Shown in pieces: positions 40,730 through 48,165 of a DNA stretch of 64,000 nucleotides. Positions within the stretch are counted from its first letter, which is position 1. Every line of letters begins with the position of its first letter. Source of the DNA: Hyphomicrobiales bacterium (GTDB lineage: Bacteria > Pseudomonadota > Alphaproteobacteria > Rhizobiales > Rhizobiaceae); NCBI GenBank assembly GCA_900470965.1, contig UCCS01000090.1:1-64000 (forward strand), written 5' to 3'. The notes under the pieces were generated by a model. The model was not told the origin of the DNA, did no database searches, and saw only the letters and a program-made list of their open reading frames with translations. The position numbers and the translations under genes were made by a program.

Positions 40730-41976
40730 GCAGCCTCCATCATCCGAACAAGGCGAGCTGCGCCGGCGGAGCCTCGTGCGGTAAGCCGAGTGACAAGAGT
40801 GCGGATCGCATACGCTGCTTGAAGAGGGACAACTCCGTTTCCGAGCATGCGAAGTCGGTCCACGCGACCAATGTCCATGCTGGAGGCCAGCCCATCAGCC
40901 ACTCGACGAAAAGCGGGTTCAAGCTCCGGCGAGGATGCGAGAGTGTCGCACCAACTGGATAGGTCAGCTGGTCCCGGAGCGAAGAGGGGTCGAAGCCAAG
41001 ACGGCGCTGTGTCTTCTCGCTCACGAGATAGATCTCGCGCGGTACTTCCCCCATTACCATTTCCGCCTGCTGGGCGATTGAGAGAGACGAAACGCTGTCC
41101 GGGCGCTCTAACGCGATCGATGACGTTCTTTCCGATGAAACCCTGGGGGTCGCCCATTGCTCGCTCATCTGGAACGCTTGACCCTTCAGAAGCAGCTCGT
41201 TCGATCTCTCGCCCGACCGGCTCATTCGTCCGCCGGTCGTGTCTGCAACCGATGGCGTCGCCCACTGTGCCGCTTGGGCTGGTAGCGGGATGCCGCCGGC
41301 CCCGAAGCTCTGATTCGGGCCGCCCTTCTCCCCATCCGACGCTCTCGGAGTTGACCATTCCTTCGCCTGCTGGGTGAGCATGCGTTGCATATTCCCGTCC
41401 GGGGTTCCGGCCGCGTCCTCGTTCGCTGAGGGCGTCAGCCACCGCAAGGATGATGACCCGCTCGCGCTGATGGCTCGCGCCGACTTCTGCCGCCGTAAAC
41501 AATCCTCCCTCAACCTCGAAACCAAGCTTGTGAAGGTCTCGGAATACGCGCTGCGCGCCAGCGATTTCGTCAGACCCCGCCGCGAGCATGCCGCCGACGT
41601 TTTCAATGACGACGAACCAGACACCCGACTGGACAATGATGCGGCGCGCGGTCGACCAGAGGTCGCGTGTGTCCTTGCTACCCTGCTTTCGGCCGGCGAG
41701 GCTGTGAGGCTGGCACGGGATGCCACCAATGAGGCCGTCCACTGCGCCACGCCAAGCTCGGCCATTGAAGGTTCTAGCATCACTCCACACAGGAGCCGGA
41801 TGAAGGAGCCCTTGCTCCATCGCTGCCACCAGTGACGCGACCGAGAAGGCTTCCCTCTCCACCATACAGACTGTTCGAGCGCTTTGAATTGCCAGCTCGA
41901 CGCCGAGATCGAGGCCGGCTCCGCCTGTGCAGATGGAGAGGATGTTGAGGTGTTCGGAACGTAGAGCCACATTCAT
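40726..41976 (-). CDS. dcm: DNA (cytosine-5) methyltransferase
   Basis: 416 aa. Motif I LSICTGGAGLDLGVEL, motif IV GGIPCQPHS with nucleophile Cys88, motif VI ENVGG (125-129), motif VIII QRERV and the C-terminal RLRMLGNGVVPLQAAYAIR (motifs IX/X). The middle (about 185-350) is low complexity and rich in Arg, Gly and Ser, where a second frame is also open. It methylates C5 of cytosine in a target site and may protect phage DNA from host restriction. No cognate nuclease is adjacent, so it is an orphan enzyme. Confidence 0.92.
   Translation of the reverse strand: MNVALRSEHLNILSICTGGAGLDLGVELAIQSARTVCMVEREAFSVASLVAAMEQGLLHPAPVWSDARTFNGRAWRGAVDGLIGGIPCQPHSLAGRKQGSKDTRDLWSTARRIIVQSGVWFVVIENVGGMLAAGSDEIAGAQRVFRDLHKLGFEVEGGLFTAAEVGASHQRERVIILAVADALSERGRGRNPGREYATHAHPAGEGMVNSESVGWGEGRPESELRGRRHPATSPSGTVGDAIGCRHDRRTNEPVGREIERAASEGSSVPDERAMGDPQGFIGKNVIDRVRAPGQRFVSLNRPAGGNGNGGSTARDLSREREDTAPSWLRPLFAPGPADLSSWCDTLASSPELEPAFRRVADGLASSMDIGRVDRLRMLGNGVVPLQAAYAIRTLVTRLTARGSAGAARLVRMMEAA
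40740..41390 (-). CDS. Overlapping-frame protein inside the methyltransferase gene
   Basis: A +1-shifted frame on the same strand, open for 216 codons from ATG 41390. It contains recognisable phage protein: EWSTPRASDGEKGGPNQ, QWATPSVADTTGG, EQWATPRVSS and LNPLFVEWLMGWPPAWT. These W-[SA]-T-P repeats and the FVEWLMGWP block occur in the specificity region of phage Dcm-like proteins. The frame also stays open upstream to 41972 but there it is only the shadow of the catalytic domain. It could be a separate target-recognition partner or be joined by frameshift. Confidence 0.6.
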   Translation of the reverse strand: MQRMLTQQAKEWSTPRASDGEKGGPNQSFGAGGIPLPAQAAQWATPSVADTTGGRMSRSGERSNELLLKGQAFQMSEQWATPRVSSERTSSIALERPDSVSSLSIAQQAEMVMGEVPREIYLVSEKTQRRLGFDPSSLRDQLTYPVGATLSHPRRSLNPLFVEWLMGWPPAWTLVAWTDFACSETELSLFKQRMRSALLSLGLPHEAPPAQLALFG

Positions 41977-41985
41977 TGCTCGTCC

Positions 41986-42333
41986 TTAAGCTCGGGAGCC
42001 AGCCAGTATGCGAGCTGCTTCGACGAGCGCATGAGCGAGCGACCGAGGGCTATTCGCTTGCATCTCCACCAGGAGCGCAGTGGCCCGTCCGATCGCGGCG
42101 TCCAGTTCTCTTGCTTCTTCTCGGCCATACCTAATCCCCGACGTTTCCTCGATTTCCCGCAGTTCATCGGCGCTTATCGATACGCGCGGGTCGGCGTACC
42201 AAACGTCTTTTGTTCTTGATGAGGACCAGCCGAGCTTGCGCGCTGCCATGTGAATGCGCGTCTTGACGCTGCCGACTGCCCTCGGCGCGATACGCTCTCT
42301 CAAAGCTGATTGACAAAAATCGACCGTACTCAT
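41986..42333 (-). CDS. Hypothetical early protein (115 aa)
   Basis: Start at 42333 (MSTVDFCQSALRERIAPRAV). SVKTRIHMAARKLGWSSSRT is a possible helix-turn-helix, followed by a helical C-terminus. 9 bp before the methyltransferase start. This protein reads like a small DNA-binding regulator. No family name. Confidence 0.65.
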   Translation of the reverse strand: MSTVDFCQSALRERIAPRAVGSVKTRIHMAARKLGWSSSRTKDVWYADPRVSISADELREIEETSGIRYGREEARELDAAIGRATALLVEMQANSPRSLAHALVEAARILAGSRA

Positions 42334-42414
42334 TTTCGGATTTTTCCTACTGTTTTTCCGCATTATTCCGACGACCCCTGTGGTTGGATGCTCTTGTTCA
42401 GGGAGCAGACCGCG

Positions 42415-42708
42415 ATGAAGTCGAAGGACATTCAAATCGATGACAAAAAAGACGGCGGTGATCGCCTTGCCGGGCTTTCACCCGCCGTCTCCGGTCCGCC
42501 TGGGCCAACCGTTATTCCACTCCGCAGAGCCGACACTTCCGCCGCGTCCGGTTCTGCTGCAGGTGGCGATCCGCCGTCGCCACCTGCTAATTTCGAAAGT
42601 CTCGGAGCCGCCACTCAAGCCGTCGTCATGCGACTGGCGAATAAGAGGATCCGCATAAGGGTGACTGGTCCCGGCGCCTTGGGAGGTGAAGACCGGGACC
42701 AGTCGTGA
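42415..42708 (+). CDS. Possible gene for a Pro/Ala-rich protein (97 aa)
   Basis: Begins MKSKDIQIDDKKDGGDRLAG and continues low complexity (SGPPGPTVIPLRRADTSAAS). It fills the 400-bp gap in the leftward operon on the opposite strand, divergent from 41986-42333. Ribosome-binding site weak (GGGAG, 11 nt). May be real, but composition alone is poor proof. Confidence 0.4.
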   Translation: MKSKDIQIDDKKDGGDRLAGLSPAVSGPPGPTVIPLRRADTSAASGSAAGGDPPSPPANFESLGAATQAVVMRLANKRIRIRVTGPGALGGEDRDQS

Positions 42709-42729
42709 CGATCCGAGGAGGTGAGACCG

Positions 42730-42876
42730 TCAGTTCGTGTTTGCTGGATGTCGGCGACGGAACGGGACAACGATACGGTTCCCATCTTCGTCGCAGTGGG
42801 GCGCCGTGCCGGCTAAGTGCCTGTAGATGGCGTAGGTGCCGAAGAGGTAGATCGCGCCGAAAACCACGATGCTCAT
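42730..42876 (-). CDS. Small membrane protein (48 aa)
   Basis: MSIVVFGAIYLFGTYAIYRH... : one membrane segment (3-19), then a Cys/His-containing tail (HLAGTAPHCDEDGNRIVVPF). Its ATG overlaps the stop of the preceding gene. Position in the early operon suggests host takeover or exclusion; not recognised. Confidence 0.65.
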   Translation of the reverse strand: MSIVVFGAIYLFGTYAIYRHLAGTAPHCDEDGNRIVVPFRRRHPANTN

Positions 42877-43049
42877 GCTGCGCTCCCGAAGTTGGCTTCT
42901 GCTTCTTTGAGATTTCGCCCCGATGCAGACTTCCCGGTCTCGGCATCGACGATGATGACCGTGCCGTCCTCGGTGAAGGTGATGGAGCGATACCGACGTG
43001 CCTGGATGTCTTTCAGAGCCGACACGATCTTTTGAGCGGAGGTCGTCAT
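42873..43049 (-). CDS. Small early protein (58 aa)
   Basis: MTTSAQKIVSALKDIQARRY..., then RSITFTEDGTVIIVDAETGK, predicted helix-strand-strand. ATGA overlaps with both neighbours show it is part of the coupled operon. No family recognised. Confidence 0.7.
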   Translation of the reverse strand: MTTSAQKIVSALKDIQARRYRSITFTEDGTVIIVDAETGKSASGRNLKEAEANFGSAA

Positions 43050-43378
43050 TTGCGCGCCTCCGGAAACTCATGCTTGGTGATCATGAACGGCTGCATGCCG
43101 TGGGCGACGAGAACGCGATCGATCTCGCGGATGGCCTGCACTCGGGTCAGACGCTTCGGCTTGCGGTTCTCGTCAATCTTCCTGACGATGTAGAAGGATT
43201 TGTCCGTCTTCAGCTCGTAGCCGAAGCTCTTGAACAGATCCCGCAGATACAGCCATTCGCTGCTATGGCCGCGCTTGAAGGTGCGGACCTCGCCACCCCT
43301 CGCCGTGAAGTCGACAATCATCGACGTCAGTTCAGCGCGGGATGGGCCTGGTTGCTGTTTGTGGTTGGTGAAGTTCAT
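43046..43378 (-). CDS. Hypothetical early protein (110 aa)
   Basis: Starts at 43378 (MNFTNHKQQPGPSRAELTSM). The C-terminal half (RKIDENRKPKRLTRVQAIRE) is basic and helical, compatible with nucleic-acid binding. Overlaps the GapR-like gene by 4 bp. Not recognised. Confidence 0.6.
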   Translation of the reverse strand: MNFTNHKQQPGPSRAELTSMIVDFTARGGEVRTFKRGHSSEWLYLRDLFKSFGYELKTDKSFYIVRKIDENRKPKRLTRVQAIREIDRVLVAHGMQPFMITKHEFPEARK

Positions 43379-44322
43379 GCTGCCACCTCGGTCTGCTTGG
43401 ACGCACGGATGCAGGAGGCGCAATGCGTGCTTCCATAGCCGCCGCAGTGTTCGCCAGGGTTCCGGCAGAGTGGACGAAGAGGTTTGTGGGCAGGAGCAGG
43501 CTTGACGAGAGCCCCTGCCCTCTGTGCGGCTTCACTCTGCGCGTTTACATGACCGCCTCCTGCGTTGGCGTCGGCGGAGTTCTTCTCACCGTCGAGGCTG
43601 TGGCCTTCTTCGCGATCCTCACTCGGATCGATAGGGTCGGCGGGATGGATCGCTATCTCGTCCTGCATCCCGCCGGAGGCTCCAGCTTCTGGCGCCTCCT
43701 TGTCCGATCTGTTTTCAATCTCGGGCCGGCCCAGAGAGGCTATACCGGGGCGAGAAATAGCAGCATCGGTTTTGGAATTGGGTGCCGGGGAATCGTCGCC
43801 CCGGCTCGACCTACTCGCATCTCCCGTCACGCTATCGGCAGTGTCGTCAATGTCCTGCACAGTCGCGCCGTTGTCGCCGGATGCTTTCGCTTGGAATTCT
43901 TCCTCCGCCTCTTCCTGCTCGATAAGGATATCGACAGCAGCGATCAACGCGGCGCGACCGGCTTCGGTCTCCATCCCGTCGACGACCTGCTTGGCGAGGC
44001 GTGGGTTGATGTCTTCGAGGATTTCGCCGGTTTCCGGGTCGAATTTCTCAATGTTTTCTCGTGCGCGCATCCGCGTATCGCGCGCAACACCGTTGATGGC
44101 ATCGAGATAGGTGTCGACGACCATGTCGAACTGTTGGTCGGCCGTCGTCTCGGCGTCCTGCTTTACCTTGCGATTGAACGCGGCCCGCAGCGCCTTGCTG
44201 TCATATCCGGCGTGCTTCGCCTCAGAGAACAACTCCTTGAGGTCGTCGCTGATTGCCTTCTTCTCGCCTTCGAGACGTTCCCAGCGCTGGAAGAAGGATT
44301 TGATCTGGGTGTCGGCGCTCAT
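43375..44322 (-). CDS. GapR-like (DUF2312) protein with long Cys-tailed extension
   Basis: 315 aa. Residues 5-60 match GapR/DUF2312: IKSFFQRWERLEGEKKAISD, DLKELFSEAKHAGYDSKALR. GapR dimers clamp overtwisted DNA ahead of forks and polymerases in alphaproteobacteria and are normally about 90 aa. Here a 230-residue acidic, disordered tail follows and ends in CRNPGEHCGGYGSTHCASC, four Cys that could bind zinc. It overlaps the Cro-like gene by 4 bp, so it is among the first proteins made on induction. Confidence 0.8.
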   Translation of the reverse strand: MSADTQIKSFFQRWERLEGEKKAISDDLKELFSEAKHAGYDSKALRAAFNRKVKQDAETTADQQFDMVVDTYLDAINGVARDTRMRARENIEKFDPETGEILEDINPRLAKQVVDGMETEAGRAALIAAVDILIEQEEAEEEFQAKASGDNGATVQDIDDTADSVTGDASRSSRGDDSPAPNSKTDAAISRPGIASLGRPEIENRSDKEAPEAGASGGMQDEIAIHPADPIDPSEDREEGHSLDGEKNSADANAGGGHVNAQSEAAQRAGALVKPAPAHKPLRPLCRNPGEHCGGYGSTHCASCIRASKQTEVAA

Positions 44323-44519
44323 GCTGCGTGCTCCGCAGCCATCCAGTCTTCAGCATCGACCTTTCCGCCGGTCGCGACTTTGATCTTGGCTATGAGGTCA
44401 ATCCGCGGCGTACGCTCGCCGCGAAGTATCCGCGTGATGGTGGACGGGGCCACATCAAGCAAGGCGGCAAATGCCACCGGCTTGATATCGTTTTCGTGGA
44501 GGTACGTTGCGAGCTTCAT
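44319..44519 (-). CDS. Cro-like helix-turn-helix regulator (66 aa)
   Basis: MKLATYLHENDIKPVAFAAL... with the helix-turn-helix FAALLDVAPSTITRILRGER. First gene of the leftward early operon, divergent from the CI-type repressor, and the operator cluster lies between them. This is the Cro position. Start at 44519 chosen because upstream codons run into the operators. Confidence 0.85.
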   Translation of the reverse strand: MKLATYLHENDIKPVAFAALLDVAPSTITRILRGERTPRIDLIAKIKVATGGKVDAEDWMAAEHAA

Positions 44520-44528
44520 GCCAGTGAA

Positions 44529-44600
44529 TTTGCCACATGGCACATATTTGTCAACTGGCAATTTGCCAATTGGCGGTGGATTTTGTTTCCAATTGGCAAA
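44529..44600. promoter_or_regulatory. Operator cluster between cro-like and cI-like genes
   Basis: Three palindromic sites share TGCCA/TGGCA halves: TGCCACATGGCA (44531-44542), TGGCAATTTGCCA overlapping GCCAATTGGC (44556-44574), and CCAATTGG within ttccaattggcaaa (44589-44596). The same motif recurs upstream of the rightward operon. The repressor start (44611) is only 11 bp from the last site. Confidence 0.8.
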
Positions 44601-44610
44601 TACCTAAGTC

Positions 44611-45303
44611 ATGGCCAACCGAATCCGCGAAATCCGCAAGAAAAACGACATCACGCTTGAAGAGCTGGCGGAGAAAACCGGCATCTCTCACACCTATCTG
44701 TCGCGCATAGAGAGCGGAAAGCGCGGGTTAAGCCTTGAGAACGTCATCCGGATCGCGAGGGCGCTCAAGGCCGAGCCGATCGAATTGACGGACGACTTCA
44801 ATCACGAAGACCTGGAACGAGCTGCTGAACTGCCCTCGCTCATTTCGGCAAAGCCAGCCGACGGGGATGTTGAAAATCTGACGATTGTCTCGGGGGCCGG
44901 TGGCGGCGGCACGCTGGACGTCGAATACCGCGACGATGGTGCTCTCGTCGACCCATCGATGATGGATGGCTACTGGTCGTTCCCCGATAGCATCAAAGCT
45001 GGGTGGCGTAACCTCGACAAGATCAAGGCGCTTCCTGTGATCGGAGACAGCATGGAGCCGACTCTTCCGAAAGGCTCCACGGTCTTCATTGACACCACCC
45101 ACGTCTACCCGAACCCAGAAGACGTCTATGCCTGTGATGTCGGTGACGGGTTGGTCATCAAGCGCCTGAAGCTTGTGCCGCGTACTGAAAAAATCATGGT
45201 CATATCGGACAATACGACCCGCTATGGCGAACCGGACGAACTGCTTCGAGAAGAGGTTCGCGTGTACGGTCGGGTCGTCGCGTGGTTTCAGTGGAGGGGA
45301 TGA
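44611..45303 (+). CDS. cI: CI-type prophage repressor (XRE + S24 peptidase fold)
   Basis: 230 aa. Residues 4-60 are an XRE helix-turn-helix (IREIRKKNDITLEELAEKTG; ISHTYLSRIESGKRG). Residues about 135-225 form the LexA/CI fold with Ser147 in GDSMEPTL and Lys184 in VIKRL. It should silence both early operons through the TGCCA..TGGCA sites. No Ala-Gly or Cys-Gly pair lies about 35-40 residues before Ser147, so RecA-stimulated self-cleavage is doubtful. No Shine-Dalgarno sequence is seen; the mRNA may be near-leaderless, as lambda cI is. Confidence 0.92.
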   Translation: MANRIREIRKKNDITLEELAEKTGISHTYLSRIESGKRGLSLENVIRIARALKAEPIELTDDFNHEDLERAAELPSLISAKPADGDVENLTIVSGAGGGGTLDVEYRDDGALVDPSMMDGYWSFPDSIKAGWRNLDKIKALPVIGDSMEPTLPKGSTVFIDTTHVYPNPEDVYACDVGDGLVIKRLKLVPRTEKIMVISDNTTRYGEPDELLREEVRVYGRVVAWFQWRG

Positions 45304-45340
45304 GAATGCGGAAGACTGGAGCGCCAGAAGGGGCTGAAGA

Positions 45341-45856
45341 TTGACATCCACCGACGCTCTGCTCGCATCCACTGACATCCAAGATGCTTTGCTTAACGTT
45401 TACGCAGCGGCGATAGCTGCGAGTGCGGGTTACGTTACGTTGAAACAAGATTTCGATCGAGATGGGGTCGATATTCAGTTTCGCGCTGGTGGATCAATGC
45501 TGCCCTCTCTCGACGCGCAACTCAAGGCGACGATCAATTTGGGGAACGTAAAGAAGGATGGAACATTTCGTTTCCCGTTGAAGCGCCGCAATTACGATCT
45601 GCTAATTTGCGCAACATCTGTTCCCAGAATTTTGGTGGTGTACGACATGCCTGACGAAGAAGCTCATTGGATGAGCGTGACGGCAGAGCAGATGGTTTTG
45701 AAGCGTAGCGCCTACTGGGTCTCACTGCGTGGATTAAAAGAGACTGAAAATACAGATAGTGTTACCGTATCAATACCCGCGCTTAACCGCTTTGATGTAC
45801 ATGGTTTGAGAAAGCTTATGGATATGGCCCGCTCGGGGGTGATCGATGCAAGCTAA
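45341..45856 (+). CDS. DUF4365 protein, PD-(D/E)xK-like, in lysogeny operon
   Basis: 171 aa from a TTG start (AAGGGG 9 nt upstream; a stop lies two codons before). The DUF4365 pattern is clear: AAIAASAGYVTLKQDFDRDG, GVDIQFRAGG, LDAQLKATINLG. Asp44 and Gln60-x-Lys62 occupy the positions of a PD-(D/E)xK nuclease core, as in Mrr-like enzymes. It is 37 bp downstream of the repressor, overlaps the next gene by 11 bp, and ends before a shared terminator. DNA is visibly AT-richer than the neighbours (29 G/C of 60 at 45541-45600). Confidence 0.8.
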   Translation: MTSTDALLASTDIQDALLNVYAAAIAASAGYVTLKQDFDRDGVDIQFRAGGSMLPSLDAQLKATINLGNVKKDGTFRFPLKRRNYDLLICATSVPRILVVYDMPDEEAHWMSVTAEQMVLKRSAYWVSLRGLKETENTDSVTVSIPALNRFDVHGLRKLMDMARSGVIDAS

Positions 45857-46982
45857 AATCTTAGACCAGGAAGCGCTGAAGGCGATATCGCCTAGCGCCG
45901 TTTCAGCGTTCGCCAGATCATTAGGCTGGACGCGTGTGAGCTCCTACGGCGAACATTCGGACATTTATGCTGCTGATGGCAAGCCAGAGCTTCTTATTCC
46001 TCGCTCGGACAGGTTGGGCGACTATCCTTCCGTGATGTCCCGCCTGATAGGGTTCTTTTCGCAAACCATGGAGCGGGACGAGTTAGGCGTCTATCGCGAT
46101 TTGATCGGCGCTGACCGCGACGTCATTCGGGTTCGATCATATGGTGCCGATGAAGATGGGTCGGTCAACATTGACGCTGGCGTGAAGCTTGTGGCGCAAG
46201 CTCGTGAGATGCTGCTTGCTGCGGCCTGCGCAGCGAAGACACCCCAGCCACTTTTTAGAGCAGGCGCGAACAAGGAAGCCAACGACTATATCGGTCGCGT
46301 AAAACTTGGGCAGACGGAACACGGCAGTTTTGTCGTCACTCTCCTTGCGCCGGTCCCCCCTCAGCTTCAGCCAGAACTTGATCCGGTATGGGCGAGTATT
46401 GACGACGAGCCGATGGAACGGTTGGTGACAAGGAAACTAGTTTCTGCTTTGTCCGCCTCAAAGCTAGCCGCGGAGAGAGCATCTACCGGAGAAGGCAGCG
46501 CCTTTGACAAGGCGGTTTCTGAGGGCGTGAGTGCCAATCTATGTGAAGCAGTAGCTTCGCTGATTGAGCAATCTGGAGAGTTGGACATCAGCGTCACGTG
46601 GGCTCGAACTCGGCCAACTCCCGAAAAGCATCGCAAAATATCTTTCTCCCAAAGTGATGCTGACATATTGAAAGAAGCCGCGCGGACTTTCCGCCGGAAG
46701 CAGCCGAAACCTGACGTTACGCTCTATGGAACCGTCAACAAGCTGAAACGTGACCACGAGGAGATCGAGGGCGTCGTTTCCCTGAAGGCAATCGTTGAAG
46801 ACAAGCTTCAATCGGTAAGTGCTGTTCTGGATCAGGAAAATTATAAAACAGCTATCAGAGCACACGAGATACAAGACCAGGTAGTCGTGACTGGTGACTT
46901 AGAGCGCGTCAAGCAAAGGTGGCAGCTCACAAATGCCACGATCAGGATACTGCCTAAAGAAGTTGATGATGACACGGATTAG
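45846..46982 (+). CDS. Unknown 378-aa protein paired with DUF4365
   Basis: MQAKILDQEALKAISPSAVS... No domain recognised. The N-terminal 60 residues (FARSLGWTRVSSYGEHSDIY) look like a small alpha/beta fold with ELLIPRSDRLGDYPSVM, the middle is mixed, and the C-terminus (LYGTVNKLKRDHEEIEGVVS) is a probable beta-barrel. Very AT-rich near the end (23 G/C of 60 at 46801-46860), a sign of recent transfer. Translationally coupled to the DUF4365 gene and followed by a strong terminator. Probably acts together with it in lysogeny. Confidence 0.75.
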   Translation: MQAKILDQEALKAISPSAVSAFARSLGWTRVSSYGEHSDIYAADGKPELLIPRSDRLGDYPSVMSRLIGFFSQTMERDELGVYRDLIGADRDVIRVRSYGADEDGSVNIDAGVKLVAQAREMLLAAACAAKTPQPLFRAGANKEANDYIGRVKLGQTEHGSFVVTLLAPVPPQLQPELDPVWASIDDEPMERLVTRKLVSALSASKLAAERASTGEGSAFDKAVSEGVSANLCEAVASLIEQSGELDISVTWARTRPTPEKHRKISFSQSDADILKEAARTFRRKQPKPDVTLYGTVNKLKRDHEEIEGVVSLKAIVEDKLQSVSAVLDQENYKTAIRAHEIQDQVVVTGDLERVKQRWQLTNATIRILPKEVDDDTD

Positions 46983-47011
46983 TGTTCCTTCCAGCATCGC
47001 TCAACATCACA

Positions 47012-47039
47012 AGCCCGCCCTCACCCGGCGGGCTTTTTT
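47012..47039 (+). terminator. Terminator of the repressor-DUF4365 operon
   Basis: AGCCCGCC (47012-47019) pairs with GGCGGGCT (47027-47034), followed by TTTTT. It separates the lysogeny operon from the rightward early promoter. Confidence 0.9.
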
Positions 47040-47058
47040 GTGTCTTCTGGCAAATTAG

Positions 47059-47112
47059 TTTGCCATATGGCATTTTGCCACTTGTCACATCTTTTGCCAT
47101 ATGGCACATTAT
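47059..47112 (+). promoter_or_regulatory. Rightward early promoter with two repressor operators
   Basis: Two perfect TGCCATATGGCA palindromes at 47061-47072 and 47095-47106, plus half-sites tggca (47049-47053) and tgcca (47076-47080). A plausible -35 TTGTCA (47082-47087) and -10 cacattat (47105-47112) would place the second operator in the spacer. The palindrome matches the cro/cI operators. Confidence 0.75.
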
Positions 47113-47151
47113 TTCCATCAACGAAACGCCACGGCGACGAGGATGGACGAG

Positions 47152-47487
47152 ATGAGCAACGCAGATCTGACGGCGACCGCCCTCCGCGAAAACATCAAGA
47201 GCCTGAATGAAGTGATCGGCAAAGTCCGTTCGCTGCATCAGTCCGGCAAGGGCGCTCCGAAGTCTGCCGCCCGGTACGTCGAATTCCTCCGCGCCGCTCA
47301 CGGTCTTCGCGAGAAGGCCGAAGCGCTCGGCATGACCGGCTCGCTCGTCGAGGCTATGCCCCCGATCCCCTTCCGTGACCAGCTTGTCGGTCACACCGCA
47401 GAACAGCGCCGCCGCATCGAGTGGAAAGGCGTCTTCGCCTTCCTCGTTCCCGTTGCTCGTCCCTTCATCACCAAGATTGCGGCCTGA
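47152..47487 (+). CDS. First gene of the rightward early operon (111 aa)
   Basis: Starts MSNADLTATALRENIKSLNE at 47152, with GAGGA 10 nt upstream; ATG 47143 is an alternative. The ATG at 47101 lies inside an operator and is unlikely. Helical, basic, with a Pro-rich patch (EAMPPIPF). Not recognised. First in the operon and so expressed immediately on induction. Confidence 0.65.
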   Translation: MSNADLTATALRENIKSLNEVIGKVRSLHQSGKGAPKSAARYVEFLRAAHGLREKAEALGMTGSLVEAMPPIPFRDQLVGHTAEQRRRIEWKGVFAFLVPVARPFITKIAA

Positions 47488-47499
47488 GGAGTAAGTAGC

Positions 47500-48165
47500 A
47501 TGCAATTTCGTGAACCCGTCGCGTCTGATGTGAACCTGCAGATGGCGATCCGCGCCCATGCCGGGACAAGCCATTCTCCCGAGCGTCGGGGTGAAAGTGA
47601 AGTCACCGACTACGTGGCGCACATGACCAACTTCAACGCCAAACTTGCCTCTGTCGCTGATACGGACGAGCGCATGGCTGAAGCTGTCGCCCAGTCCGAG
47701 CGGTACCGAGAGAACTACATCAAGCGCCTCTCGGCCGTCTGGTCGTCCCGCAGTCGCATGATGTCGACGATGATCACCGGCCCGGCGAACTTCCCTGTCC
47801 GTCGACAGGAGAAGATCTGGAACGCTTACGAGAAGAAGGCGAAGGAGCTTTACGACTGGCAGGACCGGGCGCTCGCTGCGTCGATCAAGGCCGTGAAGGC
47901 TGTGGGGTATGTTGCCCCTCCTAAGCCCGAAGGCGCCAAGACCGGCAAGGAAGAGTTCGCCATCGGCGATGTTCTGATCGTGGCTAACCACGACATTGAG
48001 CGCCTGCAGATCATTTTCGACGGCAAGCCCTCTCCGGAAATTATCTCGGAGTTGAAGGGCGCAGCCTGGAACTGGTCGCCGAAGAACGGCGCTTGGCAGC
48101 GGAAAATCACAACCAACTCGATCTACTCGGCAAAACAGATTGCCGCCAAGGCAGGTGCAGCGTGA
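47500..48165 (+). CDS. Early protein (221 aa) with C-terminal 'GAWQR' motif
   Basis: The C-terminal 60 residues (LKGAAWNWSPKNGAWQRKIT) resemble a small domain seen at the end of several phage early or polyvalent proteins. The N-terminal part is helical (HMTNFNAKLASVADTDERMA). Function unknown. Its TGA overlaps the GTG start of the next gene. Confidence 0.65.
   Translation: MQFREPVASDVNLQMAIRAHAGTSHSPERRGESEVTDYVAHMTNFNAKLASVADTDERMAEAVAQSERYRENYIKRLSAVWSSRSRMMSTMITGPANFPVRRQEKIWNAYEKKAKELYDWQDRALAASIKAVKAVGYVAPPKPEGAKTGKEEFAIGDVLIVANHDIERLQIIFDGKPSPEIISELKGAAWNWSPKNGAWQRKITTNSIYSAKQIAAKAGAA

Noticed and set aside
41391..41972. Upstream part of the second frame in the methyltransferase gene
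   Set aside because: Here the frame reads Ser/Trp-rich nonsense over the conserved catalytic domain; only the part below 41390 looks coding.
46954..47991. 345-codon minus-strand frame across the early promoter
   Set aside because: It crosses a strong terminator, repressor operators and two forward genes, so it is a chance frame.
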